A DNA stretch of 48,921 nucleotides from Chlamydiota bacterium (GTDB taxonomy: Bacteria > Chlamydiota > Chlamydiia > Chlamydiales > Rhabdochlamydiaceae), in the NCBI GenBank assembly GCA_026398435.1, contig JAPLSW010000046.1, forward strand, positions 1 through 48,921, written 5' to 3'. Below, in pieces: positions 32,833-42,518 of this stretch. Within the stretch, counting starts at the first letter, position 1; every line of letters begins with the position of its first letter. The notes beneath the pieces are model-generated. The model saw only the letters and a program-made list of their open reading frames with translations. It was not told the DNA's origin and did no database searches. A program made the translations under genes and the position numbers.

Positions 32833-33798
32833 ATGAAAAAAATCGTTGTTGTTGGTGGTGGAACGGGGAATTTTGCAGTTCTTCGTGGTCTTAAGAATTT
32901 CCCTGTAGATTTAAGTGCTGTAGTTTCTATGGCGGATGACGGGGGAAGCACCGGGATACTTCGTGATGAGCTAGGTGTTTTGCCTCCCGGTGATGTTCGC
33001 CAATGTCTTGTGGCTTTATCGAACTCTTCTTCGATGATGCGCTCTCTTATGAATTATAGATTCGAACAGGGAGGGCTTGGCGGACATAGTTTCGGCAATT
33101 TGCTACTATCTGCTCTTGAAAAAGTAACGGGAAGCTTTGAAAAGGCCGTTGATGAAGTAAGTAAGATCCTTTTTATTAAGGGGAAAGTTATTCCTGTTAC
33201 TACACACCAAGTTCGTTTGAAAATGATTCTTAATAACAGGAAAATTTTGGAAGGGGAGAAGGAAGTGTACCTCTCTCAAGAGATAGATCAAGGCTATAAC
33301 AGCATTTACCTCGAACCATATGCAACAGCTAACCCTAGAGCCATAGATGAGATCATGAATGCAGATCTAGTTGTTGTAGGTCCTGGCGGCCTTCATACTT
33401 CTTTAATTCCGAATCTTCTTGTTGAAGGGATTGGTGAAGCTCTTCGCAAAACTTCTGCAAAAAAAGTTTTTGTCGTAAATCTCATGAATCGTAAAGGACA
33501 GACATCCGGTTTTAAAGTCAGCACCTATCTTAAAGAGATGGAGAGATTTATTGGAGAGCATATTTTCGATTTTACCTTAGTGAATAACCAGAAACCCTCT
33601 CCTGAACAAATAGAAATTTATTCTGAGGAAGGGGAGCTCGTTGAGAATGACATGGAAGGGGATGAGCGAGTGATTGCAACTTCTCTTCTGGGGGAATTTA
33701 AAGGGGCGCCCAAGCTTGATTTAATCAAGCGGAGCTTAATACGCCATGATCCTAAAAAATTAGCCCACGAGTTGATGAAAATTGTTAATCATCTTTGA
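32833..33798 (+). CDS. YvcK/GlmR-family nucleotide-sugar-binding regulator
   Basis: This 321-residue protein is of the CofD-like superfamily. KIVVVGGGTGNFAVLRGLK (N-terminal nucleotide loop), MADDGGSTGILRDELGVLPPGDVRQCLVAL and GHSFGNLLLSALE are the diagnostic motifs, with NADLVVVGPGGLHTSLIPNLLV later. In Firmicutes this protein (YvcK/GlmR) binds UDP-GlcNAc and steers carbon into cell-wall precursors; in chlamydiae it could tune peptidoglycan precursor supply. The start after GAGGGG at 32833 is preferred over the TTG four codons earlier. The HAD gene overlaps its end by 17 nt. Confidence 0.88.
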   Translation: MKKIVVVGGGTGNFAVLRGLKNFPVDLSAVVSMADDGGSTGILRDELGVLPPGDVRQCLVALSNSSSMMRSLMNYRFEQGGLGGHSFGNLLLSALEKVTGSFEKAVDEVSKILFIKGKVIPVTTHQVRLKMILNNRKILEGEKEVYLSQEIDQGYNSIYLEPYATANPRAIDEIMNADLVVVGPGGLHTSLIPNLLVEGIGEALRKTSAKKVFVVNLMNRKGQTSGFKVSTYLKEMERFIGEHIFDFTLVNNQKPSPEQIEIYSEEGELVENDMEGDERVIATSLLGEFKGAPKLDLIKRSLIRHDPKKLAHELMKIVNHL

Positions 33799-34492
33799 TT
33801 TAGACGATACTTTAATAGACACGTCTGGGTGTATCACACCTATCCAGCTGACAAATGCGCTTGAAAAGCTCAACTCTCTTGGGGTTGTCTTTCCCGACTT
33901 TGATAAATCACTGGCTTCTCTATTGAGACTTAATGAGACGGCACCAAGTGCGAGGCATGCTGTCGAGGAATTTTTTGAGATAAGCGGGATTGATGCTGGA
34001 TTTTTAGATGTAACTCTACAATCTGTTTATGAAGAATTCCCTTCTTCCCTGCAAGTTGATGCTCATGATATGGCTATAGATATTTTAGTAGCTCTAAGTG
34101 AGACTCATAAGCTGGCACTGGTCACTGTAGGCAAGGAAGAGTTGCAGCTTTTGAAGTTGAAAAAAGCTGGTATTCATTCAGAGATTTTTAGTAAGATAGT
34201 TGTCACGCAGGAGAGGAATAAAAAAATTCATTATAACTCTATAGTACAGGAGCTTGAAATGGATTCTACGGAGGTTCTCGTTTGTGGAGACCGCATTTCC
34301 ATTGACCTCACTCCTGCAAAAGAATTAGGTTTTAAAACTGTGCATATGCGTTCAGGAAGAGGGTTGCACTGCAAAGGCGATAAGAATGATGTGGATTTTA
34401 CCATATCTCATCTTTCGGAAATTTTACAAATTCTTCCTCAAGTATCGAACATCACATCTTTAATAGGTAATATTGCGCATGACGACAAGTAA
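33782..34492 (+). CDS. HAD-family hydrolase (phosphatase-like)
   Basis: This 236-residue haloacid dehalogenase protein has motif I DLDDTLID at residues 6-13 (nucleophile Asp), a helical cap, motif II around ALVTVG, Lys in the NKKIHY region, and motif IV CGDRISIDLTPAKELGFKTV. The order fits phosphoglycolate-phosphatase or pyrophosphatase-like members of subfamily I. The start appears to be TTG at 33782, inside the end of yvcK, since no ATG or GTG gives a product reaching motif I. Coupling with yvcK suggests a linked metabolic role. The substrate is unknown. Confidence 0.75.
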   Translation: MLIIFDLDDTLIDTSGCITPIQLTNALEKLNSLGVVFPDFDKSLASLLRLNETAPSARHAVEEFFEISGIDAGFLDVTLQSVYEEFPSSLQVDAHDMAIDILVALSETHKLALVTVGKEELQLLKLKKAGIHSEIFSKIVVTQERNKKIHYNSIVQELEMDSTEVLVCGDRISIDLTPAKELGFKTVHMRSGRGLHCKGDKNDVDFTISHLSEILQILPQVSNITSLIGNIAHDDK

Positions 34493-35036
34493 TCAAATAT
34501 CTCCTGGAATGACGATTAACATAGATGGTAGCATCTATCGTGTGGAGTCTAGTGTTAAGGTAACCGTAGCTAAGGGCCTGCCTTTCATTAAGGCAAAGCT
34601 CAAGAACCTCATGAATGAAGAGGTCCTTGAAAAAAGTTTTAAGCTCAATCAAGAAGTGCAAGAAGTTGCGTTGCTTGAGAAGAAGCTAGAGTTTTTATAT
34701 TTAGAAGGTAAGGACTACCTTTTTCTCGATATAGGGAGCCTTGAGCAGATTTTGGTTTCTGCAGACGTGATTGGTGATAAAGTCAATTACCTCAAAGAGG
34801 GAACCGATATTAAAGCAATGTTTTATGGAAGCTCTATTTTTTCTGTTGAACTTCCTCAATTCTTAGAGCTCATGGTTGTTAAAACAGAATTACTTGAATC
34901 TGCATCTCATGTGGCAAATGCCGATAAAATCGCTATTTTAGAGACTGGGGCAAAAATTGAGGTCCCCATGTTCATTGAGTCCGGGGATATCGTTAAAGTT
35001 GATACCCAAACTAATGAATACATTCAGCGTGTCTAA
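34479..35036 (+). CDS. efp: Elongation factor P with divergent modification loop
   Basis: EF-P relieves ribosome stalling at polyproline. The 185-residue length and three beta-barrel domains fit (KOW-like 1-60, OB 2 at 65-125, OB 3 at 130-185 with SGDIVKVDTQTNEYIQRV). The loop that carries the modified Lys34 in E. coli (VKPGKGQAF) here reads VTVAKGLPF: the Lys-Gly pair stays (K32) but the Pro-Gly before it is lost. C. trachomatis has two EF-P paralogues, one encoded just upstream of accB as here. The ATG overlaps the HAD gene by 14 nt. Confidence 0.85.
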   Translation: MTTSNQISPGMTINIDGSIYRVESSVKVTVAKGLPFIKAKLKNLMNEEVLEKSFKLNQEVQEVALLEKKLEFLYLEGKDYLFLDIGSLEQILVSADVIGDKVNYLKEGTDIKAMFYGSSIFSVELPQFLELMVVKTELLESASHVANADKIAILETGAKIEVPMFIESGDIVKVDTQTNEYIQRV

Positions 35037-35056
35037 ACTTAAGTTAGGAGAGTCTT

Positions 35057-35590
35057 GTGGAGCTAAAGCAAATTAAAGAATTGATGGCTGCAATGGAAAA
35101 AGCAGGGATCAAAAAGTTAAGTATTAAGGAAAAGACTGGATATGAGCTACAGTTAGAAAGATTTGGTGAGCAGGAACACTTGTTATCAAATGCTTCCCAA
35201 TCAAATCAAGGACTGTTTGCTCATCCTTCCTTTAGGCCTCATGATACTCATGGAGCTCACTTTCCTATACATCATATGGCGGCCCCGGTTACGCATGCCC
35301 CAGCAGCTGTAGAAGCGAAATTCGGAGCCCCAGCAGAAACATCGGATAAAATCGAAGGCAAGTTTATCCAGTCTCCAATGGTTGGAACTTATTATACAAC
35401 CCCATCTCCTGATGATCCTGTTTTTGTGCAAGTGGGAGATAAGGTTAATGAAAATACTGTTGTTTGCATCGTTGAAGCTATGAAAGTTATGAACGAGGTA
35501 AAAGCAGGTATGAGCGGTGTTATTACAGAAATTTGTCTTGAGAATGGACAGCCCGTAGAATTTGGAACTAAACTCTTTCGTATCGTGTAA
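35057..35590 (+). CDS. accB: Biotin carboxyl carrier protein of acetyl-CoA carboxylase
   Basis: AccB carries the biotin that shuttles CO2 in fatty-acid synthesis. The 177-residue protein has an N-terminal helix (ELKQIKELMAAMEKAGIKKLS), an Ala/Pro/His linker, and the C-terminal biotinyl domain (about 100-177) with the EAMKVMNE site whose Lys is biotinylated. The start is GTG 35057, 6 nt after AGGAG. accC follows after 15 nt. Confidence 0.95.
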   Translation: MELKQIKELMAAMEKAGIKKLSIKEKTGYELQLERFGEQEHLLSNASQSNQGLFAHPSFRPHDTHGAHFPIHHMAAPVTHAPAAVEAKFGAPAETSDKIEGKFIQSPMVGTYYTTPSPDDPVFVQVGDKVNENTVVCIVEAMKVMNEVKAGMSGVITEICLENGQPVEFGTKLFRIV

Positions 35591-35605
35591 AAAAAAGGCG
35601 TCTGC

Positions 35606-36988
35606 ATGCAAAAGGTACTTATTGCAAACCGCGGAGAAATCGCGGTAAGAATTATCAGGGCATGTCATGATCTTGGTCTTCAAACTGTCGCGATTTATTC
35701 ACAGGCAGATTCTGAAGCTCTTCATGTTCTACATGCTGACGAGGCTATATGTGTAGGTGAGCCTCCTTCTCAAAAATCGTACTTGAAAATTGCAAATATT
35801 TTGTCGGCCTGTGAGATTACTGGCGCTGATGCAATCCATCCGGGATATGGTTTTTTAAGTGAAAATGCCAATTTTGCCTCCATTTGTGAAAGCTGTGGAG
35901 TGAATTTTATTGGTCCCTCTCCTTCCTCCATTTCTTTGCTGGGGGATAAATCTAAAGCCAAGGCCACTGCAAAAAGTGTGAAATGTCCAGTAATTCCAGG
36001 TTCTGACGGTATCGTAGCAGATGCTACTGAAGGGATAAAAGAGGCTAAAAAAATAGGATATCCTGTTTTTATTAAAGCTTGTGCTGGTGGCGGCGGTAAA
36101 GGAATTCGTATCGCTTATAATCCGGACGAATTTGTCAGACAATTTTCAGCCGCTCGCGCTGAAGCTGAAGTGAGTTTTAATAACCCTGACGTTTATCTTG
36201 AAAAAATGATTGTCAATCCAAGACACATAGAGGTCCAAGTTATCGGAGATAAGCACGGTAATTATGTATACCTTGGTGAAAGGGATTGCACGATCCAAAG
36301 AAGAAGACAGAAGCTTATAGAAGAGGCTCCGAGCCCAATCTTAAGTCCGGCTCTTCGTAAAAAGGTAGGAGAAGCAGCTGTCGCAATTGTTAGAGCTGCA
36401 GGTTATTATTCTGTTGGTACTGTGGAATTTCTTCTCGATAAAGACATGAATTTCTATTTCATGGAAGTAAACACTAGAATTCAGGTTGAGCATACGATTA
36501 CTGAAGAGCTCACTGGAGTTGACCTTGCAAGAGAGCAGATTAAAGTTGCTATGGGTGAGAAACTGAAGTTTAAGCAGAAGGATATCGAATTCAAAGGTCA
36601 TATCATGCAGTTCAGGATCAATGCCGAGAACCCAATGACTAATTTTTCTCCCTCTCCGGGTAAATTGGAGTATTATATCCCACCGGGCGGCCCTCATGTA
36701 AGAATCGATAGTGCCTGTTATTCCGGATATAAGATCCCTCCTAACTATGACTCTATGATTGCTAAGTTGATTGTAAAAGGGGAAACTAGAGAAGAGGCTA
36801 TTGCTGTAGCAAAAAGGGCTTTAAAAGAGTTTCATATTGGAGGGGTCTTTTCAACAATTCCTTTCCACCAATATATGTTGCAAGATAGGCGCTTCTTAGA
36901 AAACGATTATGTGATTACGTACATAGACGATCTTCTTGCTGAAGGTTGCACCTTTCAAATTAAGTCTCACGAAAAAATTAATGACTAA
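35606..36988 (+). CDS. accC: Biotin carboxylase subunit of acetyl-CoA carboxylase
   Basis: AccC carboxylates the biotin on AccB using ATP and bicarbonate. The 460-residue ATP-grasp protein shows KVLIANRGEIAVRIIRA, IHPGYGFLSENA, the Gly-rich ATP loop KACAGGGGKGIRI, RDCTIQRRRQKLIEEAPSP and EVNTRIQVEHTITEELTGVDL, so all catalytic parts are present. accB and accC are adjacent as in other bacteria; accA and accD are not in the window. Its stop overlaps the start of hpt by 8 nt. Confidence 0.96.
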   Translation: MQKVLIANRGEIAVRIIRACHDLGLQTVAIYSQADSEALHVLHADEAICVGEPPSQKSYLKIANILSACEITGADAIHPGYGFLSENANFASICESCGVNFIGPSPSSISLLGDKSKAKATAKSVKCPVIPGSDGIVADATEGIKEAKKIGYPVFIKACAGGGGKGIRIAYNPDEFVRQFSAARAEAEVSFNNPDVYLEKMIVNPRHIEVQVIGDKHGNYVYLGERDCTIQRRRQKLIEEAPSPILSPALRKKVGEAAVAIVRAAGYYSVGTVEFLLDKDMNFYFMEVNTRIQVEHTITEELTGVDLAREQIKVAMGEKLKFKQKDIEFKGHIMQFRINAENPMTNFSPSPGKLEYYIPPGGPHVRIDSACYSGYKIPPNYDSMIAKLIVKGETREEAIAVAKRALKEFHIGGVFSTIPFHQYMLQDRRFLENDYVITYIDDLLAEGCTFQIKSHEKIND

Positions 36989-37508
36989 AAAATTCATTCC
37001 AATGATCACTGAAGAGTCTATTTTGGAAAAAATAGACTCTTTAGCGCTAGAGCTCGATCAAAAGTACCAAGGACAAGAGGTAACACTTGTTATGGTCCTT
37101 AAGGGATCGATCTGTTTCGCCTCTGATCTTCTTCGTAGAATGCAAACACCCGTTATTTTAGAAACTGTGCAGTGCAAAAGTTACGGGCAAAATGGATCTC
37201 TTAGAGGAGATCTTTCTATATCCGGAGTAGACACTTTGGATATAGAGGGCAAGCATGTTCTTGTCGTAGATGATATTTTCGATTCAGGATTTACTTTGAG
37301 CCGAGTGCTAGAGACTTTGCAAAATAAAAATCCGAAAACCCTTACCTCGGCTGTTCTTCTTGCCAAAGAGATCACTCGAGAACATTCTGCTCTACCTGAT
37401 TATATTTTATTCACTATAGAAAATCAATTTGTGGTTGGCTATGGATTAGATTACAAAGAGCATTATCGAGGCCTTAGAGGTATATATACGTCCAATGGAG
37501 GTTTTTAG
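36981..37508 (+). CDS. hpt: Hypoxanthine phosphoribosyltransferase
   Basis: Hpt converts hypoxanthine or guanine plus PRPP to IMP or GMP. The 175-residue protein shows [19 protein letters not shown], the PRPP loop [21 protein letters not shown] and [16 protein letters not shown], typical of bacterial Hpt. The ATG at 36981 (overlapping accC by 8 nt) gives the standard N-terminus; 15 codons upstream are an artefact of the open frame. It would support purine salvage from the host. The next gene starts within its stop codon (TAGTG). Confidence 0.93.
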   Translation: MTKKFIPMITEESILEKIDSLALELDQKYQGQEVTLVMVLKGSICFASDLLRRMQTPVILETVQCKSYGQNGSLRGDLSISGVDTLDIEGKHVLVVDDIFDSGFTLSRVLETLQNKNPKTLTSAVLLAKEITREHSALPDYILFTIENQFVVGYGLDYKEHYRGLRGIYTSNGGF

Positions 37509-38395
37509 TGAAAGGGATACTATTAGCTGGTGGCAGGGGAACAAGGCTCTATCCTGTGACCCTATCGATTTGTAAGCAGCTTCTTCCGATCTATGATAAG
37601 CCAATGATTTATTATCCCCTCTCTGTCCTTATGCAAGCAGGGATCCAAGAGATACTTATTATATCTACTCCAGATGATTTGCCTCGCTTTAAGCAAATGC
37701 TTGGCAATGGCTCCGATCTCGGACTTGCGATTTCCTATGCAGAGCAACTAAATCCAGAAGGTATTGCACAAGCTTTTATTATCGCTGAGTCATTCATCGG
37801 GGAGGACAGTGTTGCTTTGGTTCTTGGGGACAATATTTTTTACGGTCATAATTTAGAATCTCTGCTTTCTACATGTAGCTCGTTAGAGCAAGGTGGGATT
37901 GTTTTTGCCTATCAGGTAAAAGATCCGAGTCGTTATGGGGTGGTTGAATTTGATGAAAGTGGGAAGGTTTTAAGTATTGTTGAAAAGCCTGAAAATCCCC
38001 GTTCTTCTTTTGCAGTTACTGGACTCTATTTCTATGACAACACTGTGATAGAAATAGCAAAAAACTTGGAGCCCTCCCCAAGAGGTGAGCTTGAAATAAC
38101 CGATGTTAATAATGTATATCTTGCTAGAAACAATTTGCATGTTAAATTTCTAGATAGGGGCTTTGCTTGGCTTGACACTGGAACACATGAGGCTCTTCAC
38201 AAAGCTTCCGGCTTTGTAGAGACTATCCAAGCGCGCCAAGGGATTAAGATTGCTTGTCTAGAGGAAATCGCTTATGAAAAAGGTTTTATAGACTCGGGGC
38301 TTTTGCTGCAAGCAGCTCAAAAGCATTCAAATAGCGAATACGGAGAGTATTTGCTTGAGGTCTACGAAAGAGCTTCTAGTGAGAAACGGGTTTAA
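37508..38395 (+). CDS. rfbA: Glucose-1-phosphate thymidylyltransferase
   Basis: RfbA makes dTDP-glucose, the first step to dTDP-rhamnose and related sugars. [40 protein letters not shown] is the complete N-terminal motif, followed by [28 protein letters not shown] and [13 protein letters not shown]. The 295-residue length is standard. The start is GTG, overlapping the hpt stop by one base. None of the usual rfbB, rfbC or rfbD partners lies beside it, so the rest of the pathway must be elsewhere. The 3' end overlaps the convergent YitT gene by 20 nt. Confidence 0.95.
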   Translation: MKGILLAGGRGTRLYPVTLSICKQLLPIYDKPMIYYPLSVLMQAGIQEILIISTPDDLPRFKQMLGNGSDLGLAISYAEQLNPEGIAQAFIIAESFIGEDSVALVLGDNIFYGHNLESLLSTCSSLEQGGIVFAYQVKDPSRYGVVEFDESGKVLSIVEKPENPRSSFAVTGLYFYDNTVIEIAKNLEPSPRGELEITDVNNVYLARNNLHVKFLDRGFAWLDTGTHEALHKASGFVETIQARQGIKIACLEEIAYEKGFIDSGLLLQAAQKHSNSEYGEYLLEVYERASSEKRV

Positions 38396-39284
38396 ATAGC
38401 TTACGTCCCTTCTTTTTATAGGAGGGAAGAGGTTGCTTTCCATAGATCACTTCATGAAGATTTTCAATCGCCATAAAGGCTCCAGGATCTTTTTTAAGAA
38501 CGAGCTCTTTTAAATCGGATAGATCTAGACGTTCTACGATGACAAACAGGATCTCTCTAGCATCTCCTGAAAAGCCCCCTTTTCCGTGCATGATGGTAAG
38601 TCCGAGGCCGAGCTCTTGAGTGATTGCCTCAGCAAGCTCTTCTGGCTTCGAAGAAATGATGAGAACTGACTTAAGCTCATCTAGTCCAACGATGACAAGA
38701 TCGATCATTTTAAAGGCGACTACGTAGGTCATGAGTGATTTTAAAGCGATATGCCAGTCATGAAAGATCCATCCGTAGGCTGCAAAGATGAATATGTTGA
38801 TAACTAAAACAACCTGCCCAACGGTAAAACCTTTCTTCCTGTTGATGATAATTGCAAGGATCTCTGTTCCGTCAAGACAACCCCCATAGCGAATAATGAG
38901 GCCTGATCCAATACCAAGCAGAGCGCCGCCAAATACGATGATTTCTAAGTCATCACCATCGAAGGGCTTAAATCCGCTAAAGAGAAAAAGGAATCCTGCA
39001 AATAAAAGGACGGCAAGTAGCATGTGGGCAACAAACGATTTTCTTATGAACTTTAAGGCTAGATAAATGAAAGGGACATTCAAAAGAATCAAAAAATAGG
39101 AGAGGTAGTCTGCTCCGTAAATTCTACTAAAGATCAAGGCTATACCGACGATTCCTCCATCAATTAATTGGTGGGGGAATAGAAATATCCTGATAGATAA
39201 AGCGGCTAGTGCTGCACCGAGTGCCAGCCAAAAAAATACGACTACGTGATGTAAAAATGATTTGACTTGCTGGGTGTTAGGCAT
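38376..39284 (-). CDS. YitT-family membrane protein (DUF2179)
   Basis: This is a 302-residue inner-membrane protein. About six hydrophobic segments (from [20 protein letters not shown] to [12 protein letters not shown]) are followed by a cytoplasmic DUF2179 domain (about 220-285: [42 protein letters not shown]). The internal [18 protein letters not shown] is a family signature. Function is unknown; the C-terminal domain may sense a ligand. The start MPNTQQ is preferred because the membrane segment follows normally; twelve codons are open upstream. It converges on rfbA with a 20-nt overlap. Confidence 0.85.
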   Translation of the reverse strand: MPNTQQVKSFLHHVVVFFWLALGAALAALSIRIFLFPHQLIDGGIVGIALIFSRIYGADYLSYFLILLNVPFIYLALKFIRKSFVAHMLLAVLLFAGFLFLFSGFKPFDGDDLEIIVFGGALLGIGSGLIIRYGGCLDGTEILAIIINRKKGFTVGQVVLVINIFIFAAYGWIFHDWHIALKSLMTYVVAFKMIDLVIVGLDELKSVLIISSKPEELAEAITQELGLGLTIMHGKGGFSGDAREILFVIVERLDLSDLKELVLKKDPGAFMAIENLHEVIYGKQPLPSYKKKGRKLFKPVSH

Positions 39285-39381
39285 GGCTTTTTTCCGATCA
39301 GTGTTAATAGATTTGTACAATACTCGCTAGGTCGACCTTTGTACAGAAAAAAAGTGGGAATTTTAAAGCTTAAGAAAAATG

Positions 39382-39455
39382 CGCGGGAGACGGGGCTCGA
39401 ACCCGTAACTTCTGCCGTGACAGGGCAGTGCTCTAACCAATTGAACTACTCCCGC
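39382..39455 (-). tRNA. tRNA-Asp (GTC)
   Basis: The minus strand gives a 7-bp acceptor stem GCGGGAG/CTCCCGC, anticodon loop CTGTCAC (anticodon GTC), T-arm GGGTTCGAGCCC and discriminator G, as expected for aspartate. CCA is not encoded. Confidence 0.97.
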
Positions 39456-39469
39456 ATCTTTTCAAGCAA

Positions 39470-39542
39470 TGGGCGCAACAGGACTCGAACCTATGGCCAC
39501 CTGTGTGTAAGACAGGCGCTCTACCAACTGAGCTATGCGCCC
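39470..39542 (-). tRNA. tRNA-Val (TAC)
   Basis: The minus strand gives acceptor stem GGGCGCA/TGCGCCC, anticodon loop CTTACAC (anticodon TAC), a standard T-arm and discriminator A. It is 14 nt upstream of tRNA-Asp on the same strand, so both probably come from one transcript. Confidence 0.97.
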
Positions 39543-39722
39543 CAAGCTACTGAAAAAGAAGGTATAATCTACTTCGAACGTGGATTTATGCACAAGATTT
39601 TTCTTGTTAAAAGTTAATTTATGCATATTTTTAAGTGAATGATCTGTTTTTTTACCTAGAAACTTGCAGTGAGCCAAGGTATTTGGTAAGGTGTAAGAAA
39701 TTATACAATGGGCTGTTTTTTC

Positions 39723-40148
39723 ATGAAGCGGATTACTGCGATTTTACTGTGCTGCGGCTATATTTTGGTGGGATGCTCTCCTGGATCTCTTAGCGACTAT
39801 AGGCATGAAGGGGAGTCTGCCTGCCGGGATATAATAGGGGATCTACAAAGCATAGAGACAAGAGAAGATGTCGCAAGGCTAGAGCCTGTTTTGAAAAGGA
39901 AGTTTGAAAAATTAGTGTCAGTGATAATTGAGGCGCGACAGTTTCAGATAAAGTACCCGGAAGAGGCCTTGGCGCTGCCAGTTGAGCTCGAGTCTGATGT
40001 AAGCGATCTTCTTAAAGATGAGCTACAGCGTGTTTATCGGATTGAGGGGGGGAAAGAGATTGTAGAAAGGGCGCAACGAGAGTCGATGCTGCGCCTAGAC
40101 GGTTTTGAAAAAATAAGAGGTAAACAAAAAGACCTACGTATTAAGTGA
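39723..40148 (+). CDS. Small predicted lipoprotein
   Basis: This 141-residue protein (from MKRITAI; a Met five codons earlier is an alternative start) has a lipoprotein signal with lipobox LVGC, so Cys18 would be lipidated. The mature part is a charged, helical protein rich in Glu, Arg and Lys (for example ARLEPVLKRKFEKLVSVIIEARQF), suggesting a coiled-coil or helical bundle anchored at the membrane. The family is not recognised. Its 3' end overlaps surE convergently by 15 nt. Confidence 0.75.
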   Translation: MKRITAILLCCGYILVGCSPGSLSDYRHEGESACRDIIGDLQSIETREDVARLEPVLKRKFEKLVSVIIEARQFQIKYPEEALALPVELESDVSDLLKDELQRVYRIEGGKEIVERAQRESMLRLDGFEKIRGKQKDLRIK

Positions 40149-40910
40149 GCTTTCAAAGTGCTCTCTTCGCTCAGCCATAAATTCGTGGTGGGTCAGTTCA
40201 TGAACGTAGATCGGTGCTGCTGCTATAAATCCATTATCAATAGCTGTAACATCGCTATCTTCGTGTTCAGGATGGGATTCCCACTTCCCTCCCATCCAAT
40301 AGTAGCTGTACCCATCTGGATGTGTTCTGTGATCAGGATCTTCCTTGTAGATGCCCATGCCTTGTCTTGTCATCTTGATTCCTTTAACTTCTCCAGATGA
40401 AGGAAAGGTGACATTCAAAAAACAGCCTTTAGGAAGGGGGTGATTCAGGACGTATTTAACTAAAGGAAAAATGTGCTTTTCGAAGTTTTCATATCCAGGG
40501 TTTTCGTAATTATGGCACGAGAAAGCGATCCCGGGAATATTTCTCATTACCCCTTCGATAATACCAGCAACTGTTCCGCTATACAAAAGGGTACGTCCTG
40601 CGTTAGATCCACGGTTGATTCCTGAGACTATTAAATCAGGAGGATTGGTAAGGATCTTACTGGTTGCCAGCCTCACGCAGTCTGCAGGTGTTCCTGTAAT
40701 TTTCCAAGCGGGAGTGTCAGTATGCCAGTCAACTTTATGGATGTGGATCGGATCCCAAAGGGTAAGGCACATTCCAACGCCTGATTTTTCTGTAGCGGGG
40801 GCAACTATGGTAAGATCGCATGTGTCTTTTAGTGCATTCCATAGGTGGCGAATACCCGGAGCATGAATGCTGTCATCATTGGTGATTAAAATTCTGGGCT
40901 TTTTAAGCAT
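40134..40910 (-). CDS. surE: 5'-nucleotidase SurE
   Basis: SurE is a metal-dependent phosphatase acting on nucleoside 5'-monophosphates and short polyphosphate in the cytoplasm. The start MLKKPRILITNDDSIHAPGI carries the metal-binding NDD motif; SGINRGSNAGRTLLYSGTVAGIIEG and FLNVTFPS are also family marks. The 258 residues fit. Eight open codons before this Met are not needed. It overlaps the lipoprotein gene end by 15 nt. Confidence 0.94.
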   Translation of the reverse strand: MLKKPRILITNDDSIHAPGIRHLWNALKDTCDLTIVAPATEKSGVGMCLTLWDPIHIHKVDWHTDTPAWKITGTPADCVRLATSKILTNPPDLIVSGINRGSNAGRTLLYSGTVAGIIEGVMRNIPGIAFSCHNYENPGYENFEKHIFPLVKYVLNHPLPKGCFLNVTFPSSGEVKGIKMTRQGMGIYKEDPDHRTHPDGYSYYWMGGKWESHPEHEDSDVTAIDNGFIAAAPIYVHELTHHEFMAERREHFESSLNT

Positions 40911-40977
40911 AAGGGCCTCTTTTAAAAGTTGCAATTATAGCGGAATCAGTGATCTTTTCCTAGCCAGAAATCCTTTG

Positions 40978-42429
40978 CTAAAGGGATTTTAGAGGCCTAG
41001 CCTTAGGCGTTTCTGTCAGCTTAGATATGATCACAATGCTTAAGAAGCTTATTATGAATGCGGGTACGATCATAGGGATGTCGATAGGTATGTGCTTGCC
41101 AATGTAGGGCCAAACAGCTGAAATTCCCCCTCCGAGCAATATTCCTGCCCATGCTCCAAATTTATTGATGCTTTTAGAGTAGAGGCTAAGAAGTAATAAG
41201 GGGCCAAAGGCGGCTCCTAGACCTGACCAAGCGTAGAGTACTAGGGAGTAAATTGTGCTGAGCTTTCCATAGGCAATAAGAAAGGCGATGAGAGCTACAA
41301 TGATCACTCCAGCTCTGGAGACGATCAAGAGCTCTTTTGCAGAAGCTGTCTTTCTGAAAATCCGTTTGTAAAAGTCTTCAGTAAGGCTTGATGATAATAC
41401 TAGCACTTGCGAGCTCATCGCATTAATTGTTGCAGCCAAGACTGCGCACAAGATCAGTCCGATGAAAAAAGGATGGAAGGTTTCTTTGACCATTTCTATA
41501 AATACTTGTTCTGAATCTGCAAGACCACCACTAAAGAAGGAGATCCCCACAAGCCCAACTAGAGTTGCGGCTGTTAAAGAGATAACCATCCATGTCATTC
41601 CGATGAGTTTAGCTTTGCCGATTTCATGGACATGACGTATACCCATAAATTTAGTGATGATATGAGGTTGGCCAAAATAGCCAAGACCCCAACCTAGAAT
41701 CTCTAAAACTATAATAAAGAGGGTCTTTGCAGAAAAATCGGGAAGTAAGCTTGTCGTTAGGTCTTTATGGCTGATTTCAGCGATCATGGTATCCCAGCCG
41801 CCAATCTTTGGTAAAATATACAGAGGGACAAAGATGATTACGCACATCAGGAATAAACCCTGAAAGAGGTCGATCCAAGCAAGGGTTAAATAACCTCCGA
41901 TGAATACATAGGGTATTACAATAAGTATCCCAAGAAAGATTCCAATGGAATATTCTATGTTGAAGAGGGTTTCGAGTAAAAGCCCAAGACCTACAAGACC
42001 GGCCGATATGTAAATGGTATAAAACACAAGAGACATGATAGCGGTGAATATTCGAATAGTGCCTGATGTATCAGCTAGGCGACTCTCGAAAAAGGAAGAA
42101 AAAGTAAGGCTGTTATATTGTTCTGTGGCTATGCGAATTTTAGGAGCTACCAGCTGCCAATTTAAAAACATAAAGGTTACCAGACCAATTGCAGCCCATC
42201 CCTTAAAAATGCCTCCCATAAAAATGGCTGCAGGGTAGCCCATAAAAAGCCAGCTGCTCATATCGCTTGCGTGAGCAGCAAGTGCTGTAAGCCAGTAGTT
42301 CATCGACCTGCTGCCAATAATGAAATCGGTTGCAGATAGATGCTTTCGATAGGAAAGTATGCCAACAGTTAGGAGTGCGGCAAAGTAAAGTAAAATGGCT
42401 GTTAATTCGTATAGGTACATAGGGCCCAT
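40978..42429 (-). CDS. putP: Sodium:solute symporter, PutP-like (sodium/proline)
   Basis: This 483-residue inner-membrane protein is of the SSS family with about 13 hydrophobic helices. LTALAAHASDMSSWLFMGYPAAIFMGG near the start and the long conserved segment WGLGYFGQPHIITKFMGIRHVHEIGKAK are typical of PutP. C-terminal SGLGAAFGPLLLLSLY supports it. It would import proline (or a similar amino acid) with sodium, useful to an intracellular parasite. A start at the fourth codon (42420) is equally possible. The exact substrate is inferred from similarity. Confidence 0.88.
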   Translation of the reverse strand: MGPMYLYELTAILLYFAALLTVGILSYRKHLSATDFIIGSRSMNYWLTALAAHASDMSSWLFMGYPAAIFMGGIFKGWAAIGLVTFMFLNWQLVAPKIRIATEQYNSLTFSSFFESRLADTSGTIRIFTAIMSLVFYTIYISAGLVGLGLLLETLFNIEYSIGIFLGILIVIPYVFIGGYLTLAWIDLFQGLFLMCVIIFVPLYILPKIGGWDTMIAEISHKDLTTSLLPDFSAKTLFIIVLEILGWGLGYFGQPHIITKFMGIRHVHEIGKAKLIGMTWMVISLTAATLVGLVGISFFSGGLADSEQVFIEMVKETFHPFFIGLILCAVLAATINAMSSQVLVLSSSLTEDFYKRIFRKTASAKELLIVSRAGVIIVALIAFLIAYGKLSTIYSLVLYAWSGLGAAFGPLLLLSLYSKSINKFGAWAGILLGGGISAVWPYIGKHIPIDIPMIVPAFIISFLSIVIISKLTETPKARPLKSL

Positions 42430-42518
42430 AATCAGTAGTATTTATTTTTATAAAGCCATTTTTTGCAATTTACGCCAATAGGTATTTATTTTTTTTAAGG
42501 TGAAGTGGTTTACTGGAA

